A stretch of DNA of 64,000 nt from NCBI RefSeq assembly GCF_020443705.1, contig NZ_JAIZZK010000003.1, forward strand, positions 62,001-126,000, read 5' to 3'. Position numbers and translations under genes: made by a program. This DNA comes from Clostridium algoriphilum. GTDB lineage: Bacteria > Bacillota > Clostridia > Clostridiales > Clostridiaceae. Shown one piece after another: positions 42,601 through 52,340 of the stretch (the stretch's first letter is position 1; each line of letters begins with the position of its first letter). The notes beneath the pieces are model-generated. The model was not told the DNA's origin and did no database searches. It worked only from the letters and a program-made list of their open reading frames with translations.

Positions 42601-43569
42601 TTATTTATTCCATTTAGCCATATATTTAACTGCATCTTTTGGAGCAACTAATCCATTTGAAAAAATCATCGTTTTCTCTACACTTTCACCATTAGCTACT
42701 TTAACTGCAGTTTTTATAGTACATTGACCCATTTCTTTTGCATTTTGAAATACTGTAACAGCTAATTTGCCACTTTTTAAATAATCAAGAGCTTCAGGGG
42801 TAGCATCTATACCACCTACAGTTATTTTTCCAAGTTTTCCAGCGACTTCTATAGCTTTTAATGCTCCTATTGCCATTTCATCATTGCTAGCAACTACAGC
42901 GTCAATTTTTTTTCCAGATTGAAGCCATTCTTCCATTAAAGCCGTGCCTTTATCCCTATCCCAGTCAGCTGTTTGCTCCGCAATAATTTTCATATCAGGA
43001 TATTTTGCTATTACATCATGATAACCTTGAATTCTGAATCTCTGTTGTTCTTGACCCATCGTTCCCATCATAATTGCTACGTTACCCTTAAAATGCATTT
43101 TCTTTGCAATATATTCCATTTCCAATTTAGCAGCTTGTTTTGAGTCTGAGCTTACATAACCTACTGCATCATTTTGATTTTCAAATGGCCTGCTAACGCT
43201 CATGATTGGAACCTTAGCAGCTTTCGCAATGTCTGTTAAAGGCTTTGTTAAATCCGTATCAACTGGTTGAACAACGATGGCATCTACTTTTTGAGATATG
43301 AATTTTTCAACCTGTGATAATTCTATATTAGAATCATTTTTTGAGTCAACATATACTACTTCAACATTCTTTAAAGACTTGGAGTAATTCTTCATTTCAT
43401 TAAGCAAATAAGACGTAAATTTGTCATTAAAATTGGAAATACAAACACCAATCTTAATCTTTTGGGAAGTCATTGATGTGTCATTTATTTTCTGTCCACA
43501 TCCAGTAAACAAAGACATTGTCATAACAGTCACAACAGTAATAATTACAATTGGTAATTTTTTTTTCAT
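42601..43569 (-). CDS. Orphan periplasmic-binding lipoprotein, ribose/galactose type
   Basis: A 322-residue substrate-binding protein (peripla_BP_4 type) with a lipoprotein signal (hydrophobic core then LFTGC, Cys about 24). Seen: GVCISNFNDKFTSYLLNEM near 41, DAIVVQPVDTDLT near 97, GYVSSDSKQAAKLEMEYI near 135, VVASNDEMAIGALKAIE near 230 and GGIDATPEALDYL near 255. No permease or ATPase is nearby; it sits 61 bases upstream of the hybrid kinase and 13 bases after a response-regulator kinase. The likely role is presenting a bound sugar to the kinase sensor domain rather than import. Confidence 0.9.
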   Translation of the reverse strand: MKKKLPIVIITVVTVMTMSLFTGCGQKINDTSMTSQKIKIGVCISNFNDKFTSYLLNEMKNYSKSLKNVEVVYVDSKNDSNIELSQVEKFISQKVDAIVVQPVDTDLTKPLTDIAKAAKVPIMSVSRPFENQNDAVGYVSSDSKQAAKLEMEYIAKKMHFKGNVAIMMGTMGQEQQRFRIQGYHDVIAKYPDMKIIAEQTADWDRDKGTALMEEWLQSGKKIDAVVASNDEMAIGALKAIEVAGKLGKITVGGIDATPEALDYLKSGKLAVTVFQNAKEMGQCTIKTAVKVANGESVEKTMIFSNGLVAPKDAVKYMAKWNK

Positions 43570-43581
43570 TTAGTTTCCCCC

Positions 43582-44844
43582 TTAAAAGTAGATGTCAGAA
43601 AATTCTATATCCGTCTTTGAGATTACATTACTGAGAATATTAATTGAATCATTTCGAGGGATTTGATCATTACTGGTTTTGCTAATAGGAAGTTTAACAA
43701 TGAATTCACTTCCATTTAGGTATTCACTATTAACTTCGATAGTTCCATCATGCATTTCAATTAGAGATTTCACAAGGTTAAGCCCAATACCACTGCCCTC
43801 ACAGCTCCTTGAAAGGAGCTTGTCCGCTTGCTCGAATCTTTCAAAGATCATCTTGTGTTTATCTTGAGAAATTCCTATGCCTGAATCTTTGACCCTAATT
43901 TGAACTAAATTATTAGAAATTCCAATATTCACAAAAATATTTCCATCTCGAGGGGTAAATTTTATAGCATTGGATAAAAGATTTAACACAATTCTTTCAA
44001 TAGCATCTAAATCGCACTCAATCATTACCTCTTCAACATCAGTATCGAATATTAGTTCAATGTTTTTTAATGCCGCATAATCCACTACAGAATTTACAAC
44101 ATATTCCACTATCTCAGTAATGTTATATGTTGATATATTAAGAGGAAAGTTGCCAGCATCTATTTTTGTAATATCGATCATGTTGTTAACTAGTCTTATT
44201 AGCCTATAGCAATTTTGAATCTGTGTATCTGCTTTCCCTTTTATTTTTTCCCTATCTAATACTTTATCATTTTCAAGATAATATTTTGTTATTTGTGTTG
44301 CTCCAAGCAGAATATTTAAAGGGGTTCTAAATTCATGAGATATATTTGCAAGAAACATATCTTTAGCCTCATTAGCTGCTTCAGCTACATCCTTTGCTCT
44401 TTTTAATTCTTTAGCTTGCTCTTGCAGGCGTATATTCATTTTTCTTTCTTTTTCAATAAGCTTTAGGTATACATTTATTCTATTTATAAATAAAAAGTCA
44501 TCAATAGGTTTAGTAAGATAATCTACTGCTCCTATTTCAAAACCTTTTCTCTTAAACTCCTCATTTATACAAGCTGCCGTTAAAAATACAATGGGAATAT
44601 GTTCTGTTTTTTTTCTACTTTTTATAATCTTTGCCAGCTCAAAACCATCCATCTCCCGCTCCATATGCACATCTAAAATAATTAAATCCACGGAATTTTT
44701 TATTAGAGCTTGTAATGCTTTTGTGGAAGTATCTGCAAGTAGCACTTTAGCATCTATATACTCTTCAATAAGAGCCTTTGCAGTAAATAAATTATTTGGA
44801 TAGTCGTCAACTACTAATATTGTATACAAATTACTTGTTGCCAT
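43582..44844 (-). CDS. Response regulator-histidine kinase hybrid (REC-HisKA-HATPase)
   Basis: 420 residues, no membrane helix. An N-terminal receiver (1-125: VVDDYPNNL near 11, phospho-acceptor LIILDVHMEREMDGFE near 58, Lys in LTKPIDDFL near 107) is followed by a coiled coil (130-170), HisKA with SHEFRTPLNILL near 175 and HATPase (290-405: NLLSNAIKFTP, GSGIGLNLVKSLI). The ATG at 44844 has GAGG 9 bases upstream. It is the first gene of the four-gene signalling operon, and its receiver may accept phosphate from the large hybrid kinase. No DNA-binding output is present. Confidence 0.9.
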   Translation of the reverse strand: MATSNLYTILVVDDYPNNLFTAKALIEEYIDAKVLLADTSTKALQALIKNSVDLIILDVHMEREMDGFELAKIIKSRKKTEHIPIVFLTAACINEEFKRKGFEIGAVDYLTKPIDDFLFINRINVYLKLIEKERKMNIRLQEQAKELKRAKDVAEAANEAKDMFLANISHEFRTPLNILLGATQITKYYLENDKVLDREKIKGKADTQIQNCYRLIRLVNNMIDITKIDAGNFPLNISTYNITEIVEYVVNSVVDYAALKNIELIFDTDVEEVMIECDLDAIERIVLNLLSNAIKFTPRDGNIFVNIGISNNLVQIRVKDSGIGISQDKHKMIFERFEQADKLLSRSCEGSGIGLNLVKSLIEMHDGTIEVNSEYLNGSEFIVKLPISKTSNDQIPRNDSINILSNVISKTDIEFSDIYF

Positions 44845-45191
44845 ATTTGAAAACCTCACCTCATTTAACCACATAATAATATTTAGCTAAATTTTCATTA
44901 AATAAACGAATAAAAACTTAGCTAAATTTATTCAGATTTTTATGCTTTTAACCAGTATCTTTGACTGATATTTCAACAAATTCATTCTTATCATTGATAT
45001 TGCATATCAAATAACTGAGCCATTGAAAAATTACATTTAATGGTATTTTAGATTTTATTGTAAAAAATAAACCCACTTCATACAAAATAAATATAGGATG
45101 TGTTTGCTTTTACATATTACCATATTTTACTTCATATTCATACACCTTTTATTACCCTCTATACGACATTTTTTTACATTTCCATAAAATG

Positions 45192-45240
45192 CAAAGCTGA
45201 TATAATGTAGGAATAGTTACATCATATCAGCTTTGTTTGT
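45192..45240. terminator. Long hairpin between signalling and NAD genes
   Basis: CAAAGCTGATAT / ATATCAGCTTTG 12-bp stem with an inner AATGTA / TACATC pairing. Lies about 60 bases past the nadD stop (minus strand). The U tract is weak. The rest of 44845-45301 shows no gene. Confidence 0.65.
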
Positions 45241-45301
45241 AATATTTAAAATCATATTTTTTGCTCATAGTTACCTTTTCTTCGGACTTCCATAAATCAT
45301 T

Positions 45302-45904
45302 TTATAAATACAATCCTTCTTTTTTTATGTATTTTATTATTTCAATAGTGGTTAAATGGCCTATATTTCTTTTGTTTTTAATATTTTCCCTGATTATTGT
45401 TGAACTGATATTTGATTGTATAAGCCCAGCAACTTGTATAATGTTTTCTTTATAACTTTTCATAATAGGGTTATCATCGAGGACCTTCCAAAGTCTGTCT
45501 TCGCCTCTATCTATAGCAATTATTTTATAGTTAGTTAAAAGCCTTTTCCAATCTTTCCAATTAAGTACATCCCTTAAATTATCACTACCCATTACGAAGC
45601 ATAAGTCATCACCTGGATACTTTTCTTTTAATTTGTCTAAAGTTTCAATTGTGTATAGTTTTCTTTCTGTATCTATTTCCATAGTATCAACTAATAATCT
45701 TCTATTTTTATTGCAAGCAAGTTTTAACATATTAACTCTATGATATGCTGGTATTAGCCCTTTTTTATTATAATGATCGCCTACAGGAACAAATAATAAT
45801 TTTTTAGCTCCTGTACTTATAAGAAGTTGGTTAGCTAATGTTATGTGAGCTAAAGAAGGAGGGTTAAAAGATCCCCCGTAAATTATAATTGAATTATTAT
45901 TCAT
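45302..45904 (-). CDS. nadD: Nicotinate-nucleotide adenylyltransferase
   Basis: A 200-residue NadD that makes nicotinate adenine dinucleotide from nicotinate mononucleotide and ATP. The nucleotidyltransferase motif YGGSFNPPSLAH lies near residue 9, DNLRDVLNWKDW near 100 and the C-terminal ISSTIIRENIKN near 165. It overlaps the end of the phosphoribosyltransferase gene by 8 bases, so the two steps of nicotinate salvage are translationally coupled. Length is usual for the family. No other NAD genes are present in the window. Confidence 0.93.
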   Translation of the reverse strand: MNNNSIIIYGGSFNPPSLAHITLANQLLISTGAKKLLFVPVGDHYNKKGLIPAYHRVNMLKLACNKNRRLLVDTMEIDTERKLYTIETLDKLKEKYPGDDLCFVMGSDNLRDVLNWKDWKRLLTNYKIIAIDRGEDRLWKVLDDNPIMKSYKENIIQVAGLIQSNISSTIIRENIKNKRNIGHLTTIEIIKYIKKEGLYL

Positions 45905-47384
45905 CTATATCTTCTGCATTTCTATATCTTTGAATTAATTCCTGCTTAACAAACCAAAGTTCTTGTGATAAATCAACAAAGTATTTTTGTGGGTTAGAAA
46001 ATCTCTTAACTTCTCCCCATAAACTATCTACTTGCTCACTACAATATATTCTAATCTCTTCAATAGTTGGTAATTTATAAACGCATTCTCCATTATGGAA
46101 AATTGATATTTGAAGTTTTTTAGCGTAGAAATTAGTAATCTTTTTCTTTTTCCAAATAAAAACTGGATCAAATATTATATAAGGGTGAGACTCATCTATC
46201 ATATCATCTGCTAATGTAATAACATCTGCAATTGCCTTATGCGAATCTTTATCATATAATCTCCAAACCATTTTATATCCTGGATTAATTATTTTTTCCT
46301 CATTTTCACTTATTTTTATTCTTGGAACAACTTCCCCTTCTTCTTCAACAGCTACTAATTTATAAACCCCTCCAAATACTGGTTCTGATTTAGCTGTAAC
46401 CATTCTTTCTCCAACACCAAATATATCTATCTTAGCATCCTGGCTTAATAATTCAGTTATTATATATTCATCTAAACTATTTGAAGCCACTATTTTGCAG
46501 TCTGTAAGCCCAGCTTCATCAAGCATGTTTCTTACTATTTTTGATAGATAAGCAAGGTCACCACTATCTAGTCTAATTCCTTTTAATCTTTCTCCAATTG
46601 GCTCTAATACATTTTTCGCAACCTTAATTGCGTTGGGTATACCTCTTTTTATAACATTATAAGTATCCACAAGCAAAGTACACGTACTTGGATAAGTTTT
46701 TGCATATATTTCAAACGCTTTATATTCATCTTCAAAAAACTCTATCCAAGAGTGAGCCATTGTGCCAAGAGCAGGAACTCCAAACATTGATTCAGCCATA
46801 GTAGTCGCTGTACCATTAACTCCTGCTATATAAGATGCTCTCGCTCCCATTATAGCAGCATCAGCACCTTGAGCTCTTCTAGCTCCCAGTTCTAGGATTG
46901 GTCTTCCTTGTGAAGCCCTTACAATTCTATTAGCTTTGGTTGCGATTAAACTCTGATGATTGATTGTTAATAATAACATAGTTTCGATAAGTTGTGCTTC
47001 TATTACTTTTGCCTTAACTGTTACAAGTGCTTCATTGGGAAATACTACTGTTCCTTCTGGTATTGCGTAAATATCTCCTTTAAACTTAAAAGTTAGTAAG
47101 TACTGTAAGAATTCTTCAGACAATACGCCTTTCCTTCTTAAAAAGTCAATATCCTCTTGGGTAAATTTCAAATTTTCAATAAAGGTTACAAGTTGTTCAA
47201 GTCCTGCTACTATTGAAAAGCTTGCATCATCTGGGTTTCTCCTATAAAACATATCAAAATACACTACTGCATCTGAAAATCCATTTTGAAAATATCCATT
47301 TGACATGGTTAATTCATAGAAATCCATTAACATTGAAAGGTTTCTTTCCTCTTTAATATTAAAATTGTTGATTATTCTACTCAT
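45897..47384 (-). CDS. pncB: Nicotinate phosphoribosyltransferase
   Basis: A 495-residue NAPRTase that joins nicotinate and PRPP to give nicotinate mononucleotide. Seen: MDFYELTMSNGYFQNG near 20, GARRAQGADAAIMGARASYI near 166, TMAHSWIEFF near 210, KGIRLDSGDLAYLSK near 268 and VGERMVTAKSEPVFGGVYKL near 325. This is the longer Gram-positive type. The start has GGAGGG upstream. It forms a two-gene salvage operon with nadD. The long leader region upstream has a GTTTCTAT / ATAGAAAC hairpin (47476-47494). Confidence 0.95.
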   Translation of the reverse strand: MSRIINNFNIKEERNLSMLMDFYELTMSNGYFQNGFSDAVVYFDMFYRRNPDDASFSIVAGLEQLVTFIENLKFTQEDIDFLRRKGVLSEEFLQYLLTFKFKGDIYAIPEGTVVFPNEALVTVKAKVIEAQLIETMLLLTINHQSLIATKANRIVRASQGRPILELGARRAQGADAAIMGARASYIAGVNGTATTMAESMFGVPALGTMAHSWIEFFEDEYKAFEIYAKTYPSTCTLLVDTYNVIKRGIPNAIKVAKNVLEPIGERLKGIRLDSGDLAYLSKIVRNMLDEAGLTDCKIVASNSLDEYIITELLSQDAKIDIFGVGERMVTAKSEPVFGGVYKLVAVEEEGEVVPRIKISENEEKIINPGYKMVWRLYDKDSHKAIADVITLADDMIDESHPYIIFDPVFIWKKKKITNFYAKKLQISIFHNGECVYKLPTIEEIRIYCSEQVDSLWGEVKRFSNPQKYFVDLSQELWFVKQELIQRYRNAEDIDE

Positions 47385-47970
47385 TTTGATTGCCCTCCTT
47401 TAACATAATGATTTTATGGCTTAACCAATAATACTAAATCCATACTGCATTCTTGATCTAGTTTCCTTTAATATTGTTTCTATATAATAGAAACATCATA
47501 CCACTCTATCTACTCAACTCGACAATTTAGTTAAGAATTTTCTTAATTTATGTTATAAATATCTTTATTTGTATACTATAAAGATATTTACATTAATTCA
47601 CATAAAATTTATAAGCAATAAAAGGCTGATTTTTATCGAAAATTGCAAAACGAAATATTTATATCTTATTGTATTCTTAATATGATTCTAAACAATATAC
47701 TTTTCATCATATTGTAATTTTGTAATTATATGACAAGAAATTAAGACTTTTTTCGTCATTTACATATTATAACATATGGCTCAATTAAACGTCTTTATGA
47801 TGTTTTATGTAATATTTTACCATGTTATAGTGATTCTTCTTGTTAAATTATAGAATATTTTGTAATTTATTATGTTTTATTGACTAACGAAATAGATAAT
47901 ACAAGCTGAATAATATGGTATCATATTGTTCTATCTAATAAACAAAATAAATAAGAAGAGGTGTAACTAT
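47385..47970. other. Long AT-rich intergenic region
   Basis: About 590 bases between divergent pncB and the Spo0E-like gene. The one clear structure is an 8-bp stem GTTTCTAT / ATAGAAAC (47476-47494) with a 3-base loop, which could be an operator or hairpin in the pncB leader. No gene, known riboswitch pattern or RNA gene is recognised. Confidence 0.5.
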
Positions 47971-48210
47971 ATGAATATTAAACTGAAAATTATAAAGATA
48001 CAATTAGAATTATTAAGAAGTATATTACATTTTCTACTTAACTTCAAAAAACCTTCGGATAAAATAGTTATACTTTGCAGTCAGCAATTAGATGAAGTTA
48101 TAGTTTTATATCATAAAGTTATATACGCTTCTGATAAAGTGGCTTCAACTCATAATAGAGCGTTATCAGGCAATACATTGAGCCCATTCTTAAAAACTCT
48201 AGATTCATAA
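47971..48210 (+). CDS. Spo0E-like aspartyl-phosphate phosphatase
   Basis: A 79-residue two-helix protein. The family signature SQQLDEVIVLYHK lies near residues 37-49 (the S-x-x-LD core of Spo0E-type phosphatases). Such proteins dephosphorylate Spo0A-P and delay sporulation. ATG at 47971 has GAGGTG 8-9 bases upstream; the frame extends 15 codons further without a site. The N-terminus is more hydrophobic and longer than in typical members. Monocistronic, followed by a terminator. Confidence 0.82.
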   Translation: MNIKLKIIKIQLELLRSILHFLLNFKKPSDKIVILCSQQLDEVIVLYHKVIYASDKVASTHNRALSGNTLSPFLKTLDS

Positions 48211-48252
48211 TATATTAGCACTGACAAAGCATTAAATTCACAAAAAAAATAG

Positions 48253-48282
48253 AGAAAGCCTAGCAATTATGCTAGGCTTTCT
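48253..48282. terminator. Bidirectional terminator
   Basis: AGAAAGCCTAGC / GCTAGGCTTTCT 12-bp perfect stem with loop AATTAT. An A run precedes and Ts follow, so it can serve both the Spo0E-like gene and the convergent GGDEF/HD-GYP gene. Confidence 0.9.
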
Positions 48283-48381
48283 TTGTATTAATAAAAAAAT
48301 AACCATCTTAAATCAGTATGTTTTTTAGTGAAATCTTAAATGAAGGAGCGGAGCTTTGGTTTCTTATTATTTCTCTACCTG

Positions 48382-50961
48382 CTATGATTTGTTTAATACC
48401 TTTTCTACAAATATTTTTGTGAGTTCAGGATCAAACTGTGTACCAGCGTTTTTTAAAATTTCTATTAATGCCTCTTCTTCACTCAGTGCATTTCGATATA
48501 GTCGAACACTAGTCATTGCATCGTAGCTGTCAGCAAGAGCAATAATTCTAGCCATCAAAGGAATAGCTTCACCTTTTAACCCTTTTGGATAACCAGTACC
48601 ATCCCATCTTTCATGATGTGCTAATATATAATTTGCTAATTCTAACATGTTATTAGATGAGCTTAGTATTCTATATCCGATATCTGGATGCCGATTTATT
48701 TCATTCCGTTCCTGAACAGTAAGCTTTCCTGGTTTATTAAGTATCTTCTCTTCGATTGCAATTTTTCCTATATCATGAAGTAATCCTGCAGCTTTCAGTT
48801 TACGTATTTCAATTTCTGGAAAGTTTATTGCTTTTCCTATTTCCTGGCATATTTCACTTACTCTTTTAGAGTGTTGTTCTTCTCGTGGGTTTTTTTCATG
48901 TAAGGTATTTGCTATTGTGTTTATTATATTATCCCTCATACCATCACTTTCAATAACCTTACGTTTATACATATGATCTTCAGCATTTTTTAGTACTTTT
49001 AGTATATTTTCATCAGTCTTTATTTTTGTATCCCAACCAAATGAGATAGTAAAACTTAAAGTACTAATACGTTCCTTTGAATATAGTACTTTTATTCTAT
49101 CAATAATTTCTATTACTTCTTCAGTTTTAGTTTTTGGCAAAAGAATGACAAATTCGTCCCCTCCCCAACGGGAAACTATATCATCATTTCTGCACGCACT
49201 TTGAATAGCTGCTGCTGCCTTCTGTAAAAGTTCATCTCCTTTAAGATGACCAAAAGCATCATTTACAAGCTTTAGGCTATTTACATCTCCCATAATTATT
49301 GAAATAGGTAAATTTCTTTCGGTGTCTAACCTTTTCAGCTCTATTTCATAGAATCTTCTATTATAAAGGCCTGTTAATTTGTCATGATAACTTAAATAAC
49401 ATATTTCCTCTTCCCGTTTTGTTCGCTCATTAATTTCTTCTTCAAGCGTAGTATTAAATTGTTTAAGGGCTGCAGTTGTCTCCTCAAGTTGTTGATTTCG
49501 TTCTATCAATTGTTTTCGCAAATCAATATTTTCCTTGATTAATTTTATGTTATTCTGCTTTATAAGTCTATGTTCTGGATGTATGCAGGTATATGCTTCT
49601 TCTTTATAATTGGATTGTTTGAATACATTATTTTTAAAAACTAACATAGTGGATGTCTGGTTTGTAAACCCGATATGACCCTCCCCGTAAGTAGAGAAAC
49701 CAATGGTTGGTATATCACTAAATATTTCTCCATACTGCTTAACTAAATTCTTTTTTTCTAGTTCAAGTGTTCGATTGATACAATCAAAATTAACAATTCC
49801 CTCTATCCTACCAAATTCATTGATTTTCTTATCTAGAAGGTTCTTTGTGTCTTCGACAATATTAGTTGATTGGAGTAATCTAACCTCTGAGCCTTGTATT
49901 ATATTACAATTAAATTCAATGTTTGTACCTTTTTTTTGCCGAGGGCTTCTTACAAATATATCATTTTCTCCAATAACAAGACCTACAGGATGTGTCGGAA
50001 AATATTTTGATGCTTCTTCAACTGAAAACGCGCCAACAGCATTTGCATAGGCTGTAATTGCAGGCATGTTATTGAATTCAATAACTTCTCTGGTTACTTC
50101 ATTGACCTTATTTGCAATTAACACATGATCTAAAGCTTTAAAACTTTGAGTATTAATAATATCAAACTCGGCATTAGCGCTCATTTTTAGCAAAACAATG
50201 ACCGCGGAATTGCTATAAGCCTTACCATTTGCACAAACAAATGTTTTAACGAATTTTAGGTCATCCCCAGCGGAACCTTCAATAAAGTAGACATTTGTCC
50301 TATTTCCAATTTGATCCATTAGCTTTTCTTCTTTCATGCTTACACCATCGATTAACGCTATCCCAACATATCTTGTCGTGTCCATGGTGTAAGAACTTTC
50401 ATTAAAGTATCTCTCAAAAGATGTAAATGCTGCCTCGACGCTTAAATTTTCATTAATCTGTTCAAGAACTTCCACTTTAGCATCTAAAATTATATTTGAA
50501 TTGAAAGCCATTGCAACAACAGAGTTTTTTAATAATTTTCCACTGGCGATTTCTCCAGCGGTAGAACATCCAAATACAATACAATCCTTAAAAACTTTTT
50601 GCATCTGATTGCACAGCTTGTTCTGGTCAAAGCTAGAGGAAGCAAAAAATATTATTAGCTTTGCACCGAAACCATTTAACTGATTTTCGATATCTGCCAC
50701 AACTTCTTTTTCAATAGATTTAGTTGAATACACAGATTCTATATTACTTCTCTCACATTCCAGTTCTTTAAAATTCAACTGTTTAGCAATAATCCTAAGC
50801 TTTTCAATAATTATCGGATCATCTGTAGAGTATTTGTCAAATTTATTCGGATTAACCCCTTTTAGAATAAATTTAGCTTTGGTCATTTCTGCAATAGCAG
50901 GGTTACCTTTTGATCGTTTTAGAATGATGGTGTCAATTATTTCTTTTATTTTACCAGTCAA
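48382..50961 (-). CDS. FIST-GGDEF-HD-GYP cyclic di-GMP signalling protein
   Basis: About 859 residues, soluble. FIST N domain (about 90-300: LIIFFASSSFDQNKL, VFGCSTAGEIASG) and FIST_C (310-450: HPVGLVIGENDIFVRSP) probably bind a small ligand such as an amino acid. A coiled coil (475-525) leads to a GGDEF domain (530-690) with intact GGDEF and an RxxD inhibitory site (RNDD) five residues before it. HD-GYP (700-855) follows with HDIGK near 735, HHERWDGTGYPKGL near 795 and DSYDAMTS near 825. Both synthesis and breakdown sites look complete. A GTG 4 codons earlier touches the ribosome site, so the TTG at 50961 is preferred. Confidence 0.9.
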   Translation of the reverse strand: MTGKIKEIIDTIILKRSKGNPAIAEMTKAKFILKGVNPNKFDKYSTDDPIIIEKLRIIAKQLNFKELECERSNIESVYSTKSIEKEVVADIENQLNGFGAKLIIFFASSSFDQNKLCNQMQKVFKDCIVFGCSTAGEIASGKLLKNSVVAMAFNSNIILDAKVEVLEQINENLSVEAAFTSFERYFNESSYTMDTTRYVGIALIDGVSMKEEKLMDQIGNRTNVYFIEGSAGDDLKFVKTFVCANGKAYSNSAVIVLLKMSANAEFDIINTQSFKALDHVLIANKVNEVTREVIEFNNMPAITAYANAVGAFSVEEASKYFPTHPVGLVIGENDIFVRSPRQKKGTNIEFNCNIIQGSEVRLLQSTNIVEDTKNLLDKKINEFGRIEGIVNFDCINRTLELEKKNLVKQYGEIFSDIPTIGFSTYGEGHIGFTNQTSTMLVFKNNVFKQSNYKEEAYTCIHPEHRLIKQNNIKLIKENIDLRKQLIERNQQLEETTAALKQFNTTLEEEINERTKREEEICYLSYHDKLTGLYNRRFYEIELKRLDTERNLPISIIMGDVNSLKLVNDAFGHLKGDELLQKAAAAIQSACRNDDIVSRWGGDEFVILLPKTKTEEVIEIIDRIKVLYSKERISTLSFTISFGWDTKIKTDENILKVLKNAEDHMYKRKVIESDGMRDNIINTIANTLHEKNPREEQHSKRVSEICQEIGKAINFPEIEIRKLKAAGLLHDIGKIAIEEKILNKPGKLTVQERNEINRHPDIGYRILSSSNNMLELANYILAHHERWDGTGYPKGLKGEAIPLMARIIALADSYDAMTSVRLYRNALSEEEALIEILKNAGTQFDPELTKIFVEKVLNKS

Positions 50962-51173
50962 GAATATACCCACCCCTTTATGTTCTACAAAGCCCTATTA
51001 ATTATTACTAAGGAACTTTAATTTTCAATAATTTTGTTTTATATTTTAAATTACAAATATGTACAGAAGTACATATTTCTATAATATTCTACATGAATAG
51101 TTAATTTACCTCTTTTAATATTTTCTGCCCCATACCTCTAAGATTTATCATTCTATTTCTATGAATAACAACC

Positions 51174-51205
51174 AAAAACGGACCACCCACAGGTCGTCCG
51201 TTTTT
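51174..51205. terminator. Terminator of the ula minus-strand arm
   Basis: AAAAACGGAC / GTCCGTTTTT stem with further GACC/GGTC pairing inside, T run on both strands. Lies 56 bases past the last gene of the arm. Confidence 0.88.
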
Positions 51206-51260
51206 GTATGATTTATAAATTTTTTCAACCACTTTTCCTAAAGAATGATTCTTCTCCTCT

Positions 51261-52310
51261 TTAAGGTTCAATCGTGTACATAGCCACTTCATCAATTTCA
51301 CGGTTTGTAGCTATAATAATATCTTTATTATCTTTTACATAATGATATACATTGGCCGGTCCACACCCTGTGTCAATATTTTCGCATTGTATCTTTCCTT
51401 TTTCAGTATCATACGTAAGTGCAAACAGGGATTTCTCACCTTGTCTATGTCCAATTACAATAGAAGGCTTTCCGCATAACTCCCCTCCATAAAGGGCATG
51501 GGTAAATTCTACCGGCTCGTGATGTGCATACATTTCTTTGTAAGTTCCTTCTGTCTTCTTATATATTCGTACAGTCTCGCCATGAAAAGGTGCAAGTACA
51601 GCCAATTCCATTTCCCCGTCACTGTCAATATCCACTAGTACTGCATCGCTTGAAGGAGTATTTATTAGCTGCTTGATTTCCCATTCTGTCTCTTCTGAAA
51701 ATGGAGGTACAAACTGAAAAACTCCGATTTCAGAAGAAATTACAGCTGTCTCTACTCCCTCTTCCATCACTTTATAATATCCGTGATTCTTTAACATCCC
51801 ATCCTTTATTACCTTTAGCTTAAGCTGATAATCCTCATTAAAGTTGCTTAAATCATTTGGAAGCTTAGCCGCATATACTTTTCCAGGGCTTGACCAGTCA
51901 TCTTTATATTCATGCCCTGATTTTAAAGTGCATGCTATTAGGTATATATTACCATTTCGTTTAATCAAGTCGAATCTGTGGACATGGGGAAGATTCACTA
52001 AAGTTTTAACACTCCATTTGCCGTCCTTAACAGGTGTTGCTATTACAATTTTCGCTTCTTTTGAATCATTCGGTGAGTAAAACTTATGGGTTGCCAAAAA
52101 TTGTCCACTAGATCCCGGCACCTGAACCATACTCATAACACCGCCAGGTTCATTCCACACTGTTTCAATTTCATTTCCTTCTGAATCAAAAAGTATGCAA
52201 CGGTCAACTTTTTCAGCTGCTACTAAAAAACAGTTTGTACCCTTATATTTTAAAGGAGCTACCGAATAGCATTTTGTTAAATTTGCAATAATCTTTTTAT
52301 TAATCTTCAT
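51261..52310 (-). CDS. Beta-propeller-like protein of the ascorbate locus
   Basis: A 349-residue soluble protein with repeated ~50-residue strand-rich segments, each with small-residue/aromatic turns (FLVAAEKVDRCILFDSEGN, DIDSDGEMELAVLAP near 240, HALYGGELCGKPSIVIGHR near 275). The DIDSDGEMELAV stretch is an FG-GAP/VCBS-type calcium-binding loop of propeller proteins. No signal peptide. The ATG at 52310 has GAGGTGG upstream. It lies 30 bases after the transaldolase-like gene and is the last gene of the arm. A sugar-acid lactonase, isomerase or sensor role is possible; I do not recognise the family. Confidence 0.7.
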   Translation of the reverse strand: MKINKKIIANLTKCYSVAPLKYKGTNCFLVAAEKVDRCILFDSEGNEIETVWNEPGGVMSMVQVPGSSGQFLATHKFYSPNDSKEAKIVIATPVKDGKWSVKTLVNLPHVHRFDLIKRNGNIYLIACTLKSGHEYKDDWSSPGKVYAAKLPNDLSNFNEDYQLKLKVIKDGMLKNHGYYKVMEEGVETAVISSEIGVFQFVPPFSEETEWEIKQLINTPSSDAVLVDIDSDGEMELAVLAPFHGETVRIYKKTEGTYKEMYAHHEPVEFTHALYGGELCGKPSIVIGHRQGEKSLFALTYDTEKGKIQCENIDTGCGPANVYHYVKDNKDIIIATNREIDEVAMYTIEP

Positions 52311-52340
52311 ATTTTCCACCTCACTCAATTATTTTCCTTC

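Noticed and set aside
51101-51301. 66-codon minus-strand frame overlapping the end of the propeller gene
   Set aside because: It overlaps the propeller gene in another frame and crosses the operon terminator.
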